In this document: positions 8,423 through 16,658 of the stretch, piece after piece
Numbering within the stretch: the first letter of the stretch is position 1
How the letters are laid out: every line of letters starts with the position of its first letter
NCBI RefSeq assembly: GCF_015704865.1
Contig: NZ_JADQTO010000018.1
Span: 62,001-126,000 of the forward strand
DNA length: 64,000 bases
Source: Actinoplanes aureus
Lineage (GTDB): Bacteria; Actinomycetota; Actinomycetes; Mycobacteriales; Micromonosporaceae
Reading direction: 5' to 3'
Translations under genes and position numbers: made by a program
The notes under the pieces: generated by a model
Seen by the model: the letters and a program-made list of their open reading frames with translations, nothing else
What the model was told of the DNA's origin: nothing
Databases searched by the model: none

Positions 8423-9088
8423 ATGCCGACCAGCCGCAGCTACCGCGACTCGTGCGGGATCGCCCGTGCCCTCGACGTCGTCGGGGAGCGATGGGCCCTG
8501 CTGGTCGTCCGCGAGCTGCTCCTGGCACCGCAACGCTTCTCCGAGCTGCGGCACGCTCTGCCCAACGTCAGCTCGAACCTGCTCGCCGACCGGCTCCGCG
8601 AGCTCGAGCACAACGGGGTGGTCCGCCGCGGGCAGGCACCGGCGGAAAGCGCGCGGGTCTACGAACTGACCGATCGGGGCCGGCGGCTGGAGCCGATCCT
8701 GCTGGCTCTGGGCGACTGGGGGATGGACGTGCCGCAACCCCCGCCGCCGGCCGCGCTCAGCGCCACCTCCGTGCTGATCTTCCTGCAAGGCGCCGCCCGC
8801 CCCGACCCCGCGGCGCCGCCCACCACCTACCGTCTCGAGCTGGACGGCCGGGTGTGGACGGTCCGCCTGGCGTCCGGCCTGGTCCAGGTGCGGTCCGGTG
8901 AACCCGCGACGGCCGACGTCTCGCTCCGCACGGACCCCAGGACGCTCAGCGCCCTGCTGGCCGATCCGGCCACGCTCGCGAGCGCGTGCGCCGACGGCAG
9001 CGTCGCCGTCGTCGGCGACCTGCCGGCCGTCGGCCGGCTGCTGCACGCGGTCTCCGACCCGTGGCCCTCCGGCGATCAGACGGGTTAG
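8423..9088 (+). CDS. HxlR-family transcriptional regulator with C-terminal SCP2-like domain
   Basis: 221 aa. Residues 10-100 form the HxlR winged helix, with an N-terminal Cys (C14 in DSCGIARAL) followed by GERWALLVVRELLL and the recognition region RFSELRHALPNVSSNLL. Residues 130-215 resemble a sterol-carrier-protein-2 fold (TYRLELDGRVWTVRL, SLRTDPRTLSALLAD), a known fusion among actinobacterial HxlR proteins that may bind a hydrophobic ligand. It is divergently transcribed from the SDR gene across a palindrome, so it probably represses that gene and itself. C14 could serve as a redox sensor, but this is inference. Confidence 0.85.
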   Translation: MPTSRSYRDSCGIARALDVVGERWALLVVRELLLAPQRFSELRHALPNVSSNLLADRLRELEHNGVVRRGQAPAESARVYELTDRGRRLEPILLALGDWGMDVPQPPPPAALSATSVLIFLQGAARPDPAAPPTTYRLELDGRVWTVRLASGLVQVRSGEPATADVSLRTDPRTLSALLADPATLASACADGSVAVVGDLPAVGRLLHAVSDPWPSGDQTG

Positions 9089-9099
9089 GCTTCGCTCCG

Positions 9100-10185
9100 A
9101 TGCCGACTTCCGCGCGTGGCGCGCGAGCAGAGCCACCGAGTCAACGCGGGCCCGCGTCCGGGCGTCCGATAGTCACGATGCGGGACATCGCCGCCGCGTC
9201 CGGGGTTTCGCAGAGCACGGTGTCGCGAGTGCTCAACAACGCGCCCAGCCGGGTGCCGATCGCGCCGGACACCCGGGAGCGGGTGATCGAGGCGGCCCGC
9301 CACCTGGGCTACCGTCCCAACCCGCTGGCGCGCGGCCTGCGCGGCGCGTCGACCAATCTGATCGGTGCGGTCGTCCGCGACTTCAGCGACGTCTTCTACG
9401 CCGGTGTCATCGAGGCGCTCGTCGTGGAGTCCATGGCGCACGGGTACAACGTGGTGCTCGGCCACGTCCACGGCCAGCTGGACGAGGGCACGCCGCTGAC
9501 GACGGTGCTGGAGACGCGGCACACCGATGCGATCATCCTGCTCGGTGACATGCGGGCCTATCCGGAGCTGCTCGCCGACCTGCGCGGTTCGCCGGTGCCG
9601 GTGGTCGGGCTGTGGCAGGGCACCAGCCCGCTCGAGTTCCCGACGGCCAACCCGGACGAGCGGGCCGGTGTGCGGGCCGGGCTGGAGCACCTGGCGTCGC
9701 TCGGTCACCGGCGGATCGGCTTCCTGAGCGGGGAGCTGCCCAACGCCTACCGGCTGCGCGAGGAGGCGTACGTCGATTTCATGCGTGAGCGGTTCGACGG
9801 CGTGCCCGACGGATACCTGCGGCGCTGTCCCGGCACCCTGGACGGCGGCGAGTCCACGCTGACCGGCCTGATGAGCCTGCCGGAGCCGCCGACGGCGGTG
9901 GCCGCGTCGACCGACCTGGTCGGCGTGGGCGCGCTGCACGCCGCGCACCGTCTCGGCATCCCGGTGCCGGCCCGGCTGTCGGTGGTCGGCTTCGACGACA
10001 TCCTGATCGCGGCGCACACGGTGCCCGCGCTCACCACGCTGCGGATGCCGATCCACGAGATCGTCGGCTTCGGCATCGCCCAGGCGGTGGCGCTGGCCCG
10101 TGACCCGTCGGCCGGTCGCGAGCCTAGCGTGACCGTGTTCAAGCTGCCGCTGATCGTCCGCGACTCCACCGCGCCGCCGCCCTGA
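9100..10185 (+). CDS. LacI-family transcriptional regulator
   Basis: 361 aa from the ATG at 9100; ATG 9178 (MRDIAAASGVS) is a plausible shorter start. The classical HTH MRDIAAASGVSQSTVSRVLN and hinge YRPNPLARGLRG are followed by a periplasmic-binding-protein-like sugar domain with the usual LGHRRIGFLSG and VVGFDDILIAAH blocks. The gene converges on the GH127-like glycosidase, overlapping it by 47 bp. It probably controls the sugar operon 10139-15029 through the repeated operator at 15081-15105. The effector sugar is unknown; an arabinoside is the best guess from the glycosidase. Confidence 0.88.
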   Translation: MPTSARGARAEPPSQRGPASGRPIVTMRDIAAASGVSQSTVSRVLNNAPSRVPIAPDTRERVIEAARHLGYRPNPLARGLRGASTNLIGAVVRDFSDVFYAGVIEALVVESMAHGYNVVLGHVHGQLDEGTPLTTVLETRHTDAIILLGDMRAYPELLADLRGSPVPVVGLWQGTSPLEFPTANPDERAGVRAGLEHLASLGHRRIGFLSGELPNAYRLREEAYVDFMRERFDGVPDGYLRRCPGTLDGGESTLTGLMSLPEPPTAVAASTDLVGVGALHAAHRLGIPVPARLSVVGFDDILIAAHTVPALTTLRMPIHEIVGFGIAQAVALARDPSAGREPSVTVFKLPLIVRDSTAPPP

Positions 10186-11944
10186 TCACCGGTTCATACG
10201 GGATCCAGACGCGCATGCCGCCCTCGCCGCGGTTGGCCCACGCGAGGTAGGGGATGGCGCCGGCGGTCAGGCCGCCGGTCATCGGCACGTCGACGCCGAC
10301 CACCGACTCGGCGACGTCAGGCCGCGGCACCGGCGTCAGCGCCCCGCCCGGATCCCACGTCAGCTCCTCGATCTCGGTACGCCGTGGCGCGTCGGCCGAC
10401 TCGATGCAGTAGACGAGCGGACCCCGCTCCACCGCGACGCACCCCCGCACGGCGTCGATCCGGGGGTCGGGCTCGGTGATCCGGGCCGGCATCTCCAGGT
10501 TCAGTTCGACGACGTCACCGGGCTGCCACCGGCGATGCCGCTTGGTCACGCCGGCGCCGACCGCGTGAGTGCCGTCCGGCCCGGTCAAAGTCGCGGAGCG
10601 GCACCACCGGGGCACCCGCAGCGACAGGGTCCACGGCTTCGCCGGCGTCTCGACGAAGTGGACGGTGACGCGGCCGTCCCACGGATAGCCGGTGTGAACC
10701 CGTAGCCGTACCGGCCCGGAGGTGATGTCCGCCGAGGCGTACTGGTGCAGCTGGACACCGCTGTCGTCGTACGTCGCCAGGTACCGCGGCCACGAGCTGA
10801 GCATGCGCATCAGGTTGGGCGGGCAGCAGGCGCACGGGTACCAGGGGCGCCGCTGCTCGGTGCCGCCGGGCGCCCGGCGGGTGCGGCGTTGCAGCGGGTT
10901 GGTGTAGAAGAACCGGGTGCCGTCGAGTGAGATCCCGGGCAGCACGCCGTTGAACATGGTCCGCTCGATCGCGTCGGCGTAGCAGGCGTCGCCGGTGGCC
11001 AGCAACAGGCGCCAGGCCAGCATCACGCCGGCGATGGCCGCGCAGGTCTCGGCGTACGCACGGTCCGGCGGCAGCTCGTACGGGTCGCCGAACGCCTCGT
11101 CGCGGTGCCGGCTGCCCAGGCCACCGGTGAGGTAGGTGCGGGTGCGCACCATGTCGTCCCAGCGGTGCCGGACGGCGGCCAGCAGCCGGTCGTCGCCGAG
11201 CTCGACGGCCACGTCGACGGCGCCGCAGTCGAGGTAGAGCTGCCGGACGGCGTGGCCGGCGACGGAACGCGCGTCGCGTACCAGCTCATGGTCTTGCCAA
11301 TAGGCCGCGCCGAACCGCGCCGCGCCGGCGAGCGTGCCCCGGCCGCGCAGATCGAGCATGCGGAGCGCCATCGTCAGATGGCGCCGGTCGCCGGTCACCC
11401 GGCCGAGTTCGACGAGCGCCATCTCGATGTTGGGATGGCCGTCGATGATCCCGTCCGGGACGTGGCCGGCGGCCCGGATCGCGATGGTGAGCAGCCGGTC
11501 GTCGCCGAGCGCGCGGTGCCACGCCACCGCCGCCTGGATCAGGTGGCCGAGGCAGTACAGCTCGTGGCCCCAGGACAGGTCCCGGTACGGCACGCCGCCG
11601 CCGACCACCTGGACGTAGCTGTTCAGGTAGCCGTCCGGGCGCTGCGCCGCGGCGATCAGGCCGATCACGTCGTCCGCGGCCGACGCCAGGTCGTGGTCGG
11701 GCTTGCGGGCGAGCTCCCAGCCGACCGCTTCCAGCCACTTGTAGACGTCGGAGTCGAGGAACGGCAGGGAGTCGGGCGCCCGGTACTCGCCCGCGGCGCC
11801 GGCCGCGAGCCGCAGGTTGTCCAGGTTTCCGGCGTCGCGGAGCTGGTCGAGACCGTGCGGGATGGTGCGCTCCCGGTTGATCCGGATCCGGTCGGCCCAG
11901 AACCCGGTGTCGAGCTCGACCCGCTGGATCGCTGCCACGCTCAT
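10139..11944 (-). CDS. GH127-like glycoside hydrolase (beta-L-arabinofuranosidase family)
   Basis: 601 aa. The ATG overlaps the stop of the preceding permease (ATGA). The sequence carries the family's zinc/thiolate active-site blocks: a Glu-x-Cys motif (YAETCAAIAG) and the Cys cluster YPCACCPPNLMR, which supply the cysteine nucleophile and zinc ligands in characterised GH127 enzymes. The N-terminal half is an alpha/alpha barrel (LGHLIQAAVAWHRALGD, FLDSDVYKWLEAVGW); the C-terminal half is beta-sandwich. Without a signal peptide it should act in the cytoplasm on sugar imported by the adjacent ABC system. Substrate identity within the family is not certain. Confidence 0.85.
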   Translation of the reverse strand: MSVAAIQRVELDTGFWADRIRINRERTIPHGLDQLRDAGNLDNLRLAAGAAGEYRAPDSLPFLDSDVYKWLEAVGWELARKPDHDLASAADDVIGLIAAAQRPDGYLNSYVQVVGGGVPYRDLSWGHELYCLGHLIQAAVAWHRALGDDRLLTIAIRAAGHVPDGIIDGHPNIEMALVELGRVTGDRRHLTMALRMLDLRGRGTLAGAARFGAAYWQDHELVRDARSVAGHAVRQLYLDCGAVDVAVELGDDRLLAAVRHRWDDMVRTRTYLTGGLGSRHRDEAFGDPYELPPDRAYAETCAAIAGVMLAWRLLLATGDACYADAIERTMFNGVLPGISLDGTRFFYTNPLQRRTRRAPGGTEQRRPWYPCACCPPNLMRMLSSWPRYLATYDDSGVQLHQYASADITSGPVRLRVHTGYPWDGRVTVHFVETPAKPWTLSLRVPRWCRSATLTGPDGTHAVGAGVTKRHRRWQPGDVVELNLEMPARITEPDPRIDAVRGCVAVERGPLVYCIESADAPRRTEIEELTWDPGGALTPVPRPDVAESVVGVDVPMTGGLTAGAIPYLAWANRGEGGMRVWIPYEPVIRAAARWSRGRSAAA

Positions 11945-12825
11945 TTCACCGCTCCGCTCATCAGGCCGGCCATGTAGTACCGCTGAAGCAACAGGTAGAC
12001 AAGGACACAGGGGATGATCGAGATGGTGACGCCGGCCTGGAGCATGCCCCAGTCGGTGCCGCCGAGACTGGTCTCGGTGCGTGCCGTCGCCAGGATCACC
12101 GGCAGGGTGAACTTCGCGCTCGAGCTCATCATCACCAGCGCGCCGAGGAACTCGTTCCAGGACGTGATGAAGGCGAACAGGGTGACGGTGACGACCGCCG
12201 GCACCGTGGGCGGCAGGAACACCCGCCGCAGGATCTGCAGGGATCCGGCGCCGTCCATGACGGCGGCCTCCTCGATCTCGCGCGGCACCGCGGCGAAGGT
12301 GTTGCGCAGGATGTAGAGGCTGAACGGCAGCTGGATCGTGGTGTGCAGTACGGCCAGCCCGATCAGCGAGTTGGTCAGGCCGATCCGGGCGAACATCAGG
12401 AACATCGGGGTCAGCAGCGCCTGGTACGGCACGATCAGCGCGAGCAGCAGCACCAGGAAGATCAGTTCCCGGCCGGGGACCGGGAAGCGGGCCAGCCCGT
12501 ACGCGGCGGGCACCGTCAGCAGCAGCGTGAGGACGATCGTCAGAACCGCCGTGCCGAAGCTGTTGCCCAGGTAGGTGAGCAGGCCCTCCTGGTAGTCCCA
12601 GAGCCGCCGGTAGCTGTCCAGGCTCACCCCGTGCGGCAGATAGGTCGGCGGGGTGGCGGCCGCCTCGGCGGTCGGCTTGATCGAGGCCAGTGCGGAGTAG
12701 ACCAGCGGCAGCAGCATGACCGTGCTGATCGCGATGCAGCCGGCCGCCACCAGGTATCCGGTGCGTCCGGTCCGGGCCGGCCTCGGCACGGCCCGGACCG
12801 GCGCCCGCTCCAGCGTCGCGGTCAT
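11941..12825 (-). CDS. Sugar ABC transporter permease, MalG type
   Basis: 294 aa, ATG overlapping the previous permease stop by four bases. It has six hydrophobic segments and the permease EAA loop EIEEAAVMDGAGSLQILRRV, followed by LPPTVPAVVTV. The ending YYMAGLMSGAVK is the standard MalG-type C-terminus (AGLTAGAVK). It forms the inner-membrane channel of a CUT1-type carbohydrate importer with the neighbouring MalF-type permease. No ATPase gene is present in the locus, so a shared MsiK-like ATPase elsewhere is probably used, as in other actinomycetes. Confidence 0.93.
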   Translation of the reverse strand: MTATLERAPVRAVPRPARTGRTGYLVAAGCIAISTVMLLPLVYSALASIKPTAEAAATPPTYLPHGVSLDSYRRLWDYQEGLLTYLGNSFGTAVLTIVLTLLLTVPAAYGLARFPVPGRELIFLVLLLALIVPYQALLTPMFLMFARIGLTNSLIGLAVLHTTIQLPFSLYILRNTFAAVPREIEEAAVMDGAGSLQILRRVFLPPTVPAVVTVTLFAFITSWNEFLGALVMMSSSAKFTLPVILATARTETSLGGTDWGMLQAGVTISIIPCVLVYLLLQRYYMAGLMSGAVK

Positions 12826-13700
12826 GACTCGCTCCGGCGGGTCAGCACGAGCTGCACGACGGTGAACGCCAGGATGGTCACCGCGAGGATCAGCGACAGG
12901 GCGGCGCCGTAGCCGAGCTTCAGGTACGGGAACGAGTTCAGGTAGACGAAGAAGACCGAGGTGGCGGTCTCGTTCTGCGGCTGCCCGGCGGTCATGATGT
13001 AGAACTGGTCGAACGCCAGCAGCGAGCCGATCACGCTGACCAGCGTCACCAGCAGGACGGTACGCATGGTGAGCGGCAGGACCACCCGACTGATCCGCTG
13101 CCAGTACCCGGCGCCGTCCACCAGGCTCGCCTCGGTGATCTCGGTCGGGATGGCCTGGATCGCGCCGACGAACAGGATCATCCCGAAGCCGATGACCTTC
13201 CACACCACCGAGGTGCTGATCGCGAAGTTCGACGTGCCGGCGTCCACCCCGAGCCAGAGCACCGGCTGATCGATGACGCCGAGGTCGAGCAGGATCCGGT
13301 TGATCACCCCGAAATCCGTGCTGAACAGCCAATACCAGAGCAGGCTGGAAACCCCAAGACCGATAACAACCGGGACGAATATCACGGTACGGGTAAACGC
13401 CCGCATCCTCGATGCCGGCGCGGTCAGCAGTGCCAGCAGGTAGCCGCCGACGATGAGCACCGGCGTGATCAGGACCGTGTACTTCAGCGTGAACAGGAAC
13501 GACGTCCAGAATTGCCGGTCGCTGAACGCCTGCCGGAAGTTGTCCAGGCCGATGAAGTGCGGCTCGGCGATCAGCGACCACTCGTGCAGCGACATCCAGA
13601 TCATCCGGCCCAGCGGGTAGGCCGTGAACACCAGCACGAACGCCAGCGCGGGAGTCACGTACGCCAGGCCGGTCAACCGGTTCCGCCGCGTACCCTGCAT
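12822..13700 (-). CDS. Sugar ABC transporter permease, MalF type
   Basis: 292 aa. The protein begins MQGTRRNRLTGLAYVTPALA with the first membrane helix, then WMSLHEWSLI and the EAA loop EITEASLVDGAGYWQRISRV near residue 190, typical of MalF/UgpA permeases. It lies 15 bases downstream of the lipoprotein gene and overlaps the MalG-type gene by four, giving a co-transcribed import operon. Substrate is inferred only from the linked GH127-like enzyme. Confidence 0.93.
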   Translation of the reverse strand: MQGTRRNRLTGLAYVTPALAFVLVFTAYPLGRMIWMSLHEWSLIAEPHFIGLDNFRQAFSDRQFWTSFLFTLKYTVLITPVLIVGGYLLALLTAPASRMRAFTRTVIFVPVVIGLGVSSLLWYWLFSTDFGVINRILLDLGVIDQPVLWLGVDAGTSNFAISTSVVWKVIGFGMILFVGAIQAIPTEITEASLVDGAGYWQRISRVVLPLTMRTVLLVTLVSVIGSLLAFDQFYIMTAGQPQNETATSVFFVYLNSFPYLKLGYGAALSLILAVTILAFTVVQLVLTRRSES

Positions 13701-13715
13701 GACAAGTCCCCCTCG

Positions 13716-15029
13716 TCAGGACTTCGCGGCGATCTCCTTCATTTCCTTCTTCGCGTCGGCGATGACCGTGTCCAGGTCGTCGTCGCTGTAGTAGGCGCGC
13801 TGCAGCATCTTGAGCCACGGCCCCTGCGGCGAGTTGATCTGCTCGAAGAAGGTCAGCGTGTACGGGGTCCGGCCGACGGTCAGCGCCTTCGCCACGTCCT
13901 GGACCAGCGGTTCTTCCTTGAAGTACTTGTTGTCGACCATGTCGCTGCGGGTGGTCAGGTTGAGCGCCTTCGCGTACACCTCGACCTGGACGTCGTCGGA
14001 GAGCAGGAACTTCATGAAGTTGACCGCGTCGTTGACCCGCTTGCTGCCCTTGGGCACCACGACCAGGTCGCCGCCGATGAACGAGGCGCTCGAGTTCGGC
14101 GCCATGCCGGGCAGCAGGGCGATGCCGAAGTCCATCTTCGGGTTCTGCTGGCGGGCCAGCGTGATGTTGAAGTTGCCGGTGCCCATCATGCCGACCTTGC
14201 CGGAGCCGAACTGGAGGTGGAACGTCTCGCCGTTCTCGGTCCGGTCGCCGTCGTGGACGTTGCCGGCCTTGACCATGTCCCGCTCGAACTGGAGCACCTG
14301 CTTGACGCCGTCGCCGACGAGCGGCTCGTCGCCCGGCCCGGCCGCCTCGATCTTGGCGTCCGAGGCCCACATCAGCGGGCCGACCGTGAAGATGTTGCAG
14401 CCCGCGCAGTTGCCCGGCAGGTAGTAGCCCTTGACGTCCCCGCCCAGCGCGGTGATCTTGTCGGCGTAGGCGCGCAGCTCGGGCAGGCTGGTCGGCGGCT
14501 TGTCCGGGTCGAGGCCGGCCCGCTTGAAGAGGTCCTTGTTGTAGAACAGCGCGGACACGTCGGCGTAGAGCGGGACGCCGTAGAGCCGGTTCTCGTACGT
14601 CGCGACCGTCATGTGCCCCTTGCTGGCGGTGGTCAGCTCCGGCCAGCCGCCGATGCGGTCGGTGAGGTCGACGAGCTGGCCCGCCTTCTCGAACTGCGGT
14701 GCGTAGATCAGGTCCATGCCCATCAGGTCGGGCACCTGGCCGGAGGCGATGCCCTGGGCGATCTTGCCGACCATCTCGGTGTGCGGAATGTAGGTCAACG
14801 CGACCTTGCAGCCGGGGTTCTTGGTGTTCCACGCCGCGACGAGCATGTCCACCATGTCCTTGTTGCCACCCGAGCGCTCCCACATGGTGAGCTCGCCGTC
14901 GCTGGCGCAGCTGGTGGTGGCAGCCACGTTCCCGGTCGTGGACTCCGGTGACTCGGCCCCCTGAGAGCAGCCCGCGACCCCGAGCACGGCCGCGACCGTC
15001 AGGAGGGACAACCGCTGGCGGGTCCTCAT
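13716..15029 (-). CDS. Extracellular sugar-binding lipoprotein (ABC solute-binding protein family 1)
   Basis: 437 aa from an ATG with AGGAGG seven bases upstream. The N-terminus is a lipoprotein signal: MRTR, a hydrophobic run and the lipobox VAGC with C21 as lipidation site, followed by a Ser/Glu/Thr-rich spacer. The mature part starts with ELTMWERSGG and has family blocks such as GQVPDLMGMD, NKDLFKRAGLDPDKPPTSL and QVEVYAKALN. It captures an oligosaccharide outside the membrane for the two permeases. As first gene of the operon it follows the repeated LacI-type operator. Confidence 0.93.
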   Translation of the reverse strand: MRTRQRLSLLTVAAVLGVAGCSQGAESPESTTGNVAATTSCASDGELTMWERSGGNKDMVDMLVAAWNTKNPGCKVALTYIPHTEMVGKIAQGIASGQVPDLMGMDLIYAPQFEKAGQLVDLTDRIGGWPELTTASKGHMTVATYENRLYGVPLYADVSALFYNKDLFKRAGLDPDKPPTSLPELRAYADKITALGGDVKGYYLPGNCAGCNIFTVGPLMWASDAKIEAAGPGDEPLVGDGVKQVLQFERDMVKAGNVHDGDRTENGETFHLQFGSGKVGMMGTGNFNITLARQQNPKMDFGIALLPGMAPNSSASFIGGDLVVVPKGSKRVNDAVNFMKFLLSDDVQVEVYAKALNLTTRSDMVDNKYFKEEPLVQDVAKALTVGRTPYTLTFFEQINSPQGPWLKMLQRAYYSDDDLDTVIADAKKEMKEIAAKS

Positions 15030-15080
15030 CCCACAGCCTCCTGTCGAGTGAGCGTCAGTCGGGACCGTAACCCGTACCGC

Positions 15081-15105
15081 ATACGTTTGCGTACATACGT
15101 TTGCG
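15081..15105. promoter_or_regulatory. Tandem LacI-type half-operators upstream of the sugar operon
   Basis: ATACGTTTGCG occurs at 15081-15091 and 15095-15105, 14 bp apart. Read on the minus strand it is CGCAAACGTAT, very close to the CGCAAACGTTTGCG core bound by many actinobacterial LacI proteins. It lies about 50 bp upstream of the binding-protein ATG. The LacI gene at 9100 is the obvious candidate to bind it. Confidence 0.6.
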
Positions 15106-15255
15106 CAGTAGCCACGACTTGTCAGTCCCGACATAACTGAGAAAGCGGGCCCTACCTCGCCGGTGCGCGCGAAAGAGGGCAAGAAACAAGAAGTTCGCCA
15201 ACATCAGCGCCCGTAGTGTCGGCACGTCGTGCCTAGGCGGAAGGAGTGGCGCTTC

Positions 15256-15825
15256 ATGGCCAGCCGCGGATTCCTCGACTCCCGGACACTCGGCGAGACC
15301 CACCACCGGCTCGCGCTCAACGTCTTCATGGTCATCGTGCTGGCGCACTGGGCCGAGCACATCGTCCAAGCCGTACAGATCTGGGGTCTGGGCTGGCAGC
15401 GCCCGCAGGCGCGCGGTGTCCTGGGCGTGCCGTTCCCGTGGCTGATCTCCTCGGAGTGGCTGCACTACGGGTACGCGCTCGTCATGCTGGCCGGGTTGTG
15501 GCTGCTGCGCGGCGGATTCACCGGGACGTCACGCCGGTTCTGGATGCTCGCCTTCGGCATCCAGCTCTGGCACCACGTCGAGCATCTGCTCCTGCTGATC
15601 CAGGCGCAGACCGGTCGTCCGTTGTTCGGCCAGGCGGTGCCGGTCAGCCTGTTGCAGCTGGTGGTGCCCCGCGTCGAGCTCCATCTGTTCTACAACACCG
15701 TGGTCTTCGTGCCGATGGTCATAGCCGTCTATCTGCACCTGCGTCCCAGCGCGGCCGAGGCGGCGAAGATGCGGTGCAGCTGCCGGCCGTCCATGGCGCC
15801 GCTTCCGGCCCCGGCCACCCTCTGA
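15256..15825 (+). CDS. His-rich four-helix membrane protein, unknown function
   Basis: 189 aa from an ATG with AAGGAG upstream; ATG-less extension to 15229 is possible. It has four or five hydrophobic helices with clustered histidines: LAHWAEHIVQ, SEWLHYGYAL, WHHVEHLLLL and RVELHLFYN. Such His patterns inside helices are typical of heme- or metal-binding membrane proteins, but no family was recognised. It is followed after four bases by a one-helix small protein, probably co-transcribed. It stands between the sugar locus and the VOC/enediyne region, so its membership in the cluster is uncertain. Confidence 0.65.
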   Translation: MASRGFLDSRTLGETHHRLALNVFMVIVLAHWAEHIVQAVQIWGLGWQRPQARGVLGVPFPWLISSEWLHYGYALVMLAGLWLLRGGFTGTSRRFWMLAFGIQLWHHVEHLLLLIQAQTGRPLFGQAVPVSLLQLVVPRVELHLFYNTVVFVPMVIAVYLHLRPSAAEAAKMRCSCRPSMAPLPAPATL

Positions 15826-15829
15826 GCCC

Positions 15830-16072
15830 GTGGCGGTGATGGGCGTTCTCCTCACGGCCGGACCACACCGGCATGCCGACCTCAGCCAGGTGGACCTGCT
15901 GTTGCTCGCCGGGAACGCGGTGCTGGTCGTCGTGGTGCTCGCCCTCGTCCTCCGGCGCCCACGCGTCCGGGACCGCGCCGACGGGCGCTGGCGACTGCCG
16001 GCGGCGGAACGCCGCCGGTCCGCCGAGACGGAGCCCGAGCACTCGGATCGCCCCGAGTACTCGGATCGCTGA
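15830..16072 (+). CDS. Small single-pass membrane protein
   Basis: 80 aa, GTG start four bases after the preceding stop. One hydrophobic helix (LLLLAGNAVLVVVVLALVL) is followed by an Arg-rich, then Glu/Ser-rich cytoplasmic tail ending in SDR repeats (EHSDRPEYSDR). No family was recognised. Position and spacing suggest it works with the His-rich membrane protein. It converges on the single-domain VOC gene, six bases away. Confidence 0.5.
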   Translation: MAVMGVLLTAGPHRHADLSQVDLLLLAGNAVLVVVVLALVLRRPRVRDRADGRWRLPAAERRRSAETEPEHSDRPEYSDR

Positions 16073-16078
16073 GAGCGG

Positions 16079-16480
16079 TCAGCCGGGACAGGGCCCCGCC
16101 CGCCACCCGGCACTCGGCCACATCAGGCACTCGTCCGACAGATCCAGGATGACGAATTCCGGCCCGTCCTGTGCGGCGAAGCTGATCGCGGGACGGTCGG
16201 TACGGGTGAAGCGGACGCCGCAGCTCTCCAGGGCCGCCCGCACCGCCTCGATCTCGTCGGCCAGGAGCACCACATCGCTCTGTGCCTCGTCCTCCACGGA
16301 CGACGCCGTGTGGTCGAGTGTCCAGTCCAGCACCAGGACGACGTCTCCCGCGTCGTAGCTGATCGACCGGGCGTCCTCGGCGACGGCCCGCAGGCGCAGT
16401 GACTCGCCGAAGTACCGCCGCGACGCCGCCAGATCCTTGCGGCAGGTGTGCAGGCGCATGGTTCGCTGGTGTGCTGCCAT
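16079..16480 (-). CDS. Single-domain VOC (glyoxalase/bleomycin-resistance fold) protein
   Basis: 133 aa from an ATG with GAGGAG eight bases upstream. One VOC domain with the two beta-alpha-beta-beta-beta halves: MRLHTCRKDLAASRRYFGESL at the start, and DVVLLADEIEAVRAAL then FVILDLSDECLMWPS at the end. It shares the C-terminal S-x-E-x-L-x-W-P-S signature with the larger VOC proteins of the cluster but breaks off after WPSAG. Metal ligands are not conserved in an obvious way, which favours ligand binding over catalysis. It is divergent from the two-domain VOC gene at 16659. Confidence 0.8.
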   Translation of the reverse strand: MAAHQRTMRLHTCRKDLAASRRYFGESLRLRAVAEDARSISYDAGDVVLVLDWTLDHTASSVEDEAQSDVVLLADEIEAVRAALESCGVRFTRTDRPAISFAAQDGPEFVILDLSDECLMWPSAGWRAGPCPG

Positions 16481-16658
16481 CTCGAGGCTCCTCGCTCGGT
16501 CCCGGCCGGCGCGATGGTTGCATCCTCCCCGAATTCTGCCCCACGCCGATACTCGCAGCTTGCTCAAAGCCGGGCGGGAAAGAGCAACAGACGAGAAGGC
16601 GCGCATCGGCGGGCCGGCCGAGCATGGCGGAGACGGCTCCACCCGTGCGGAGGTAACG

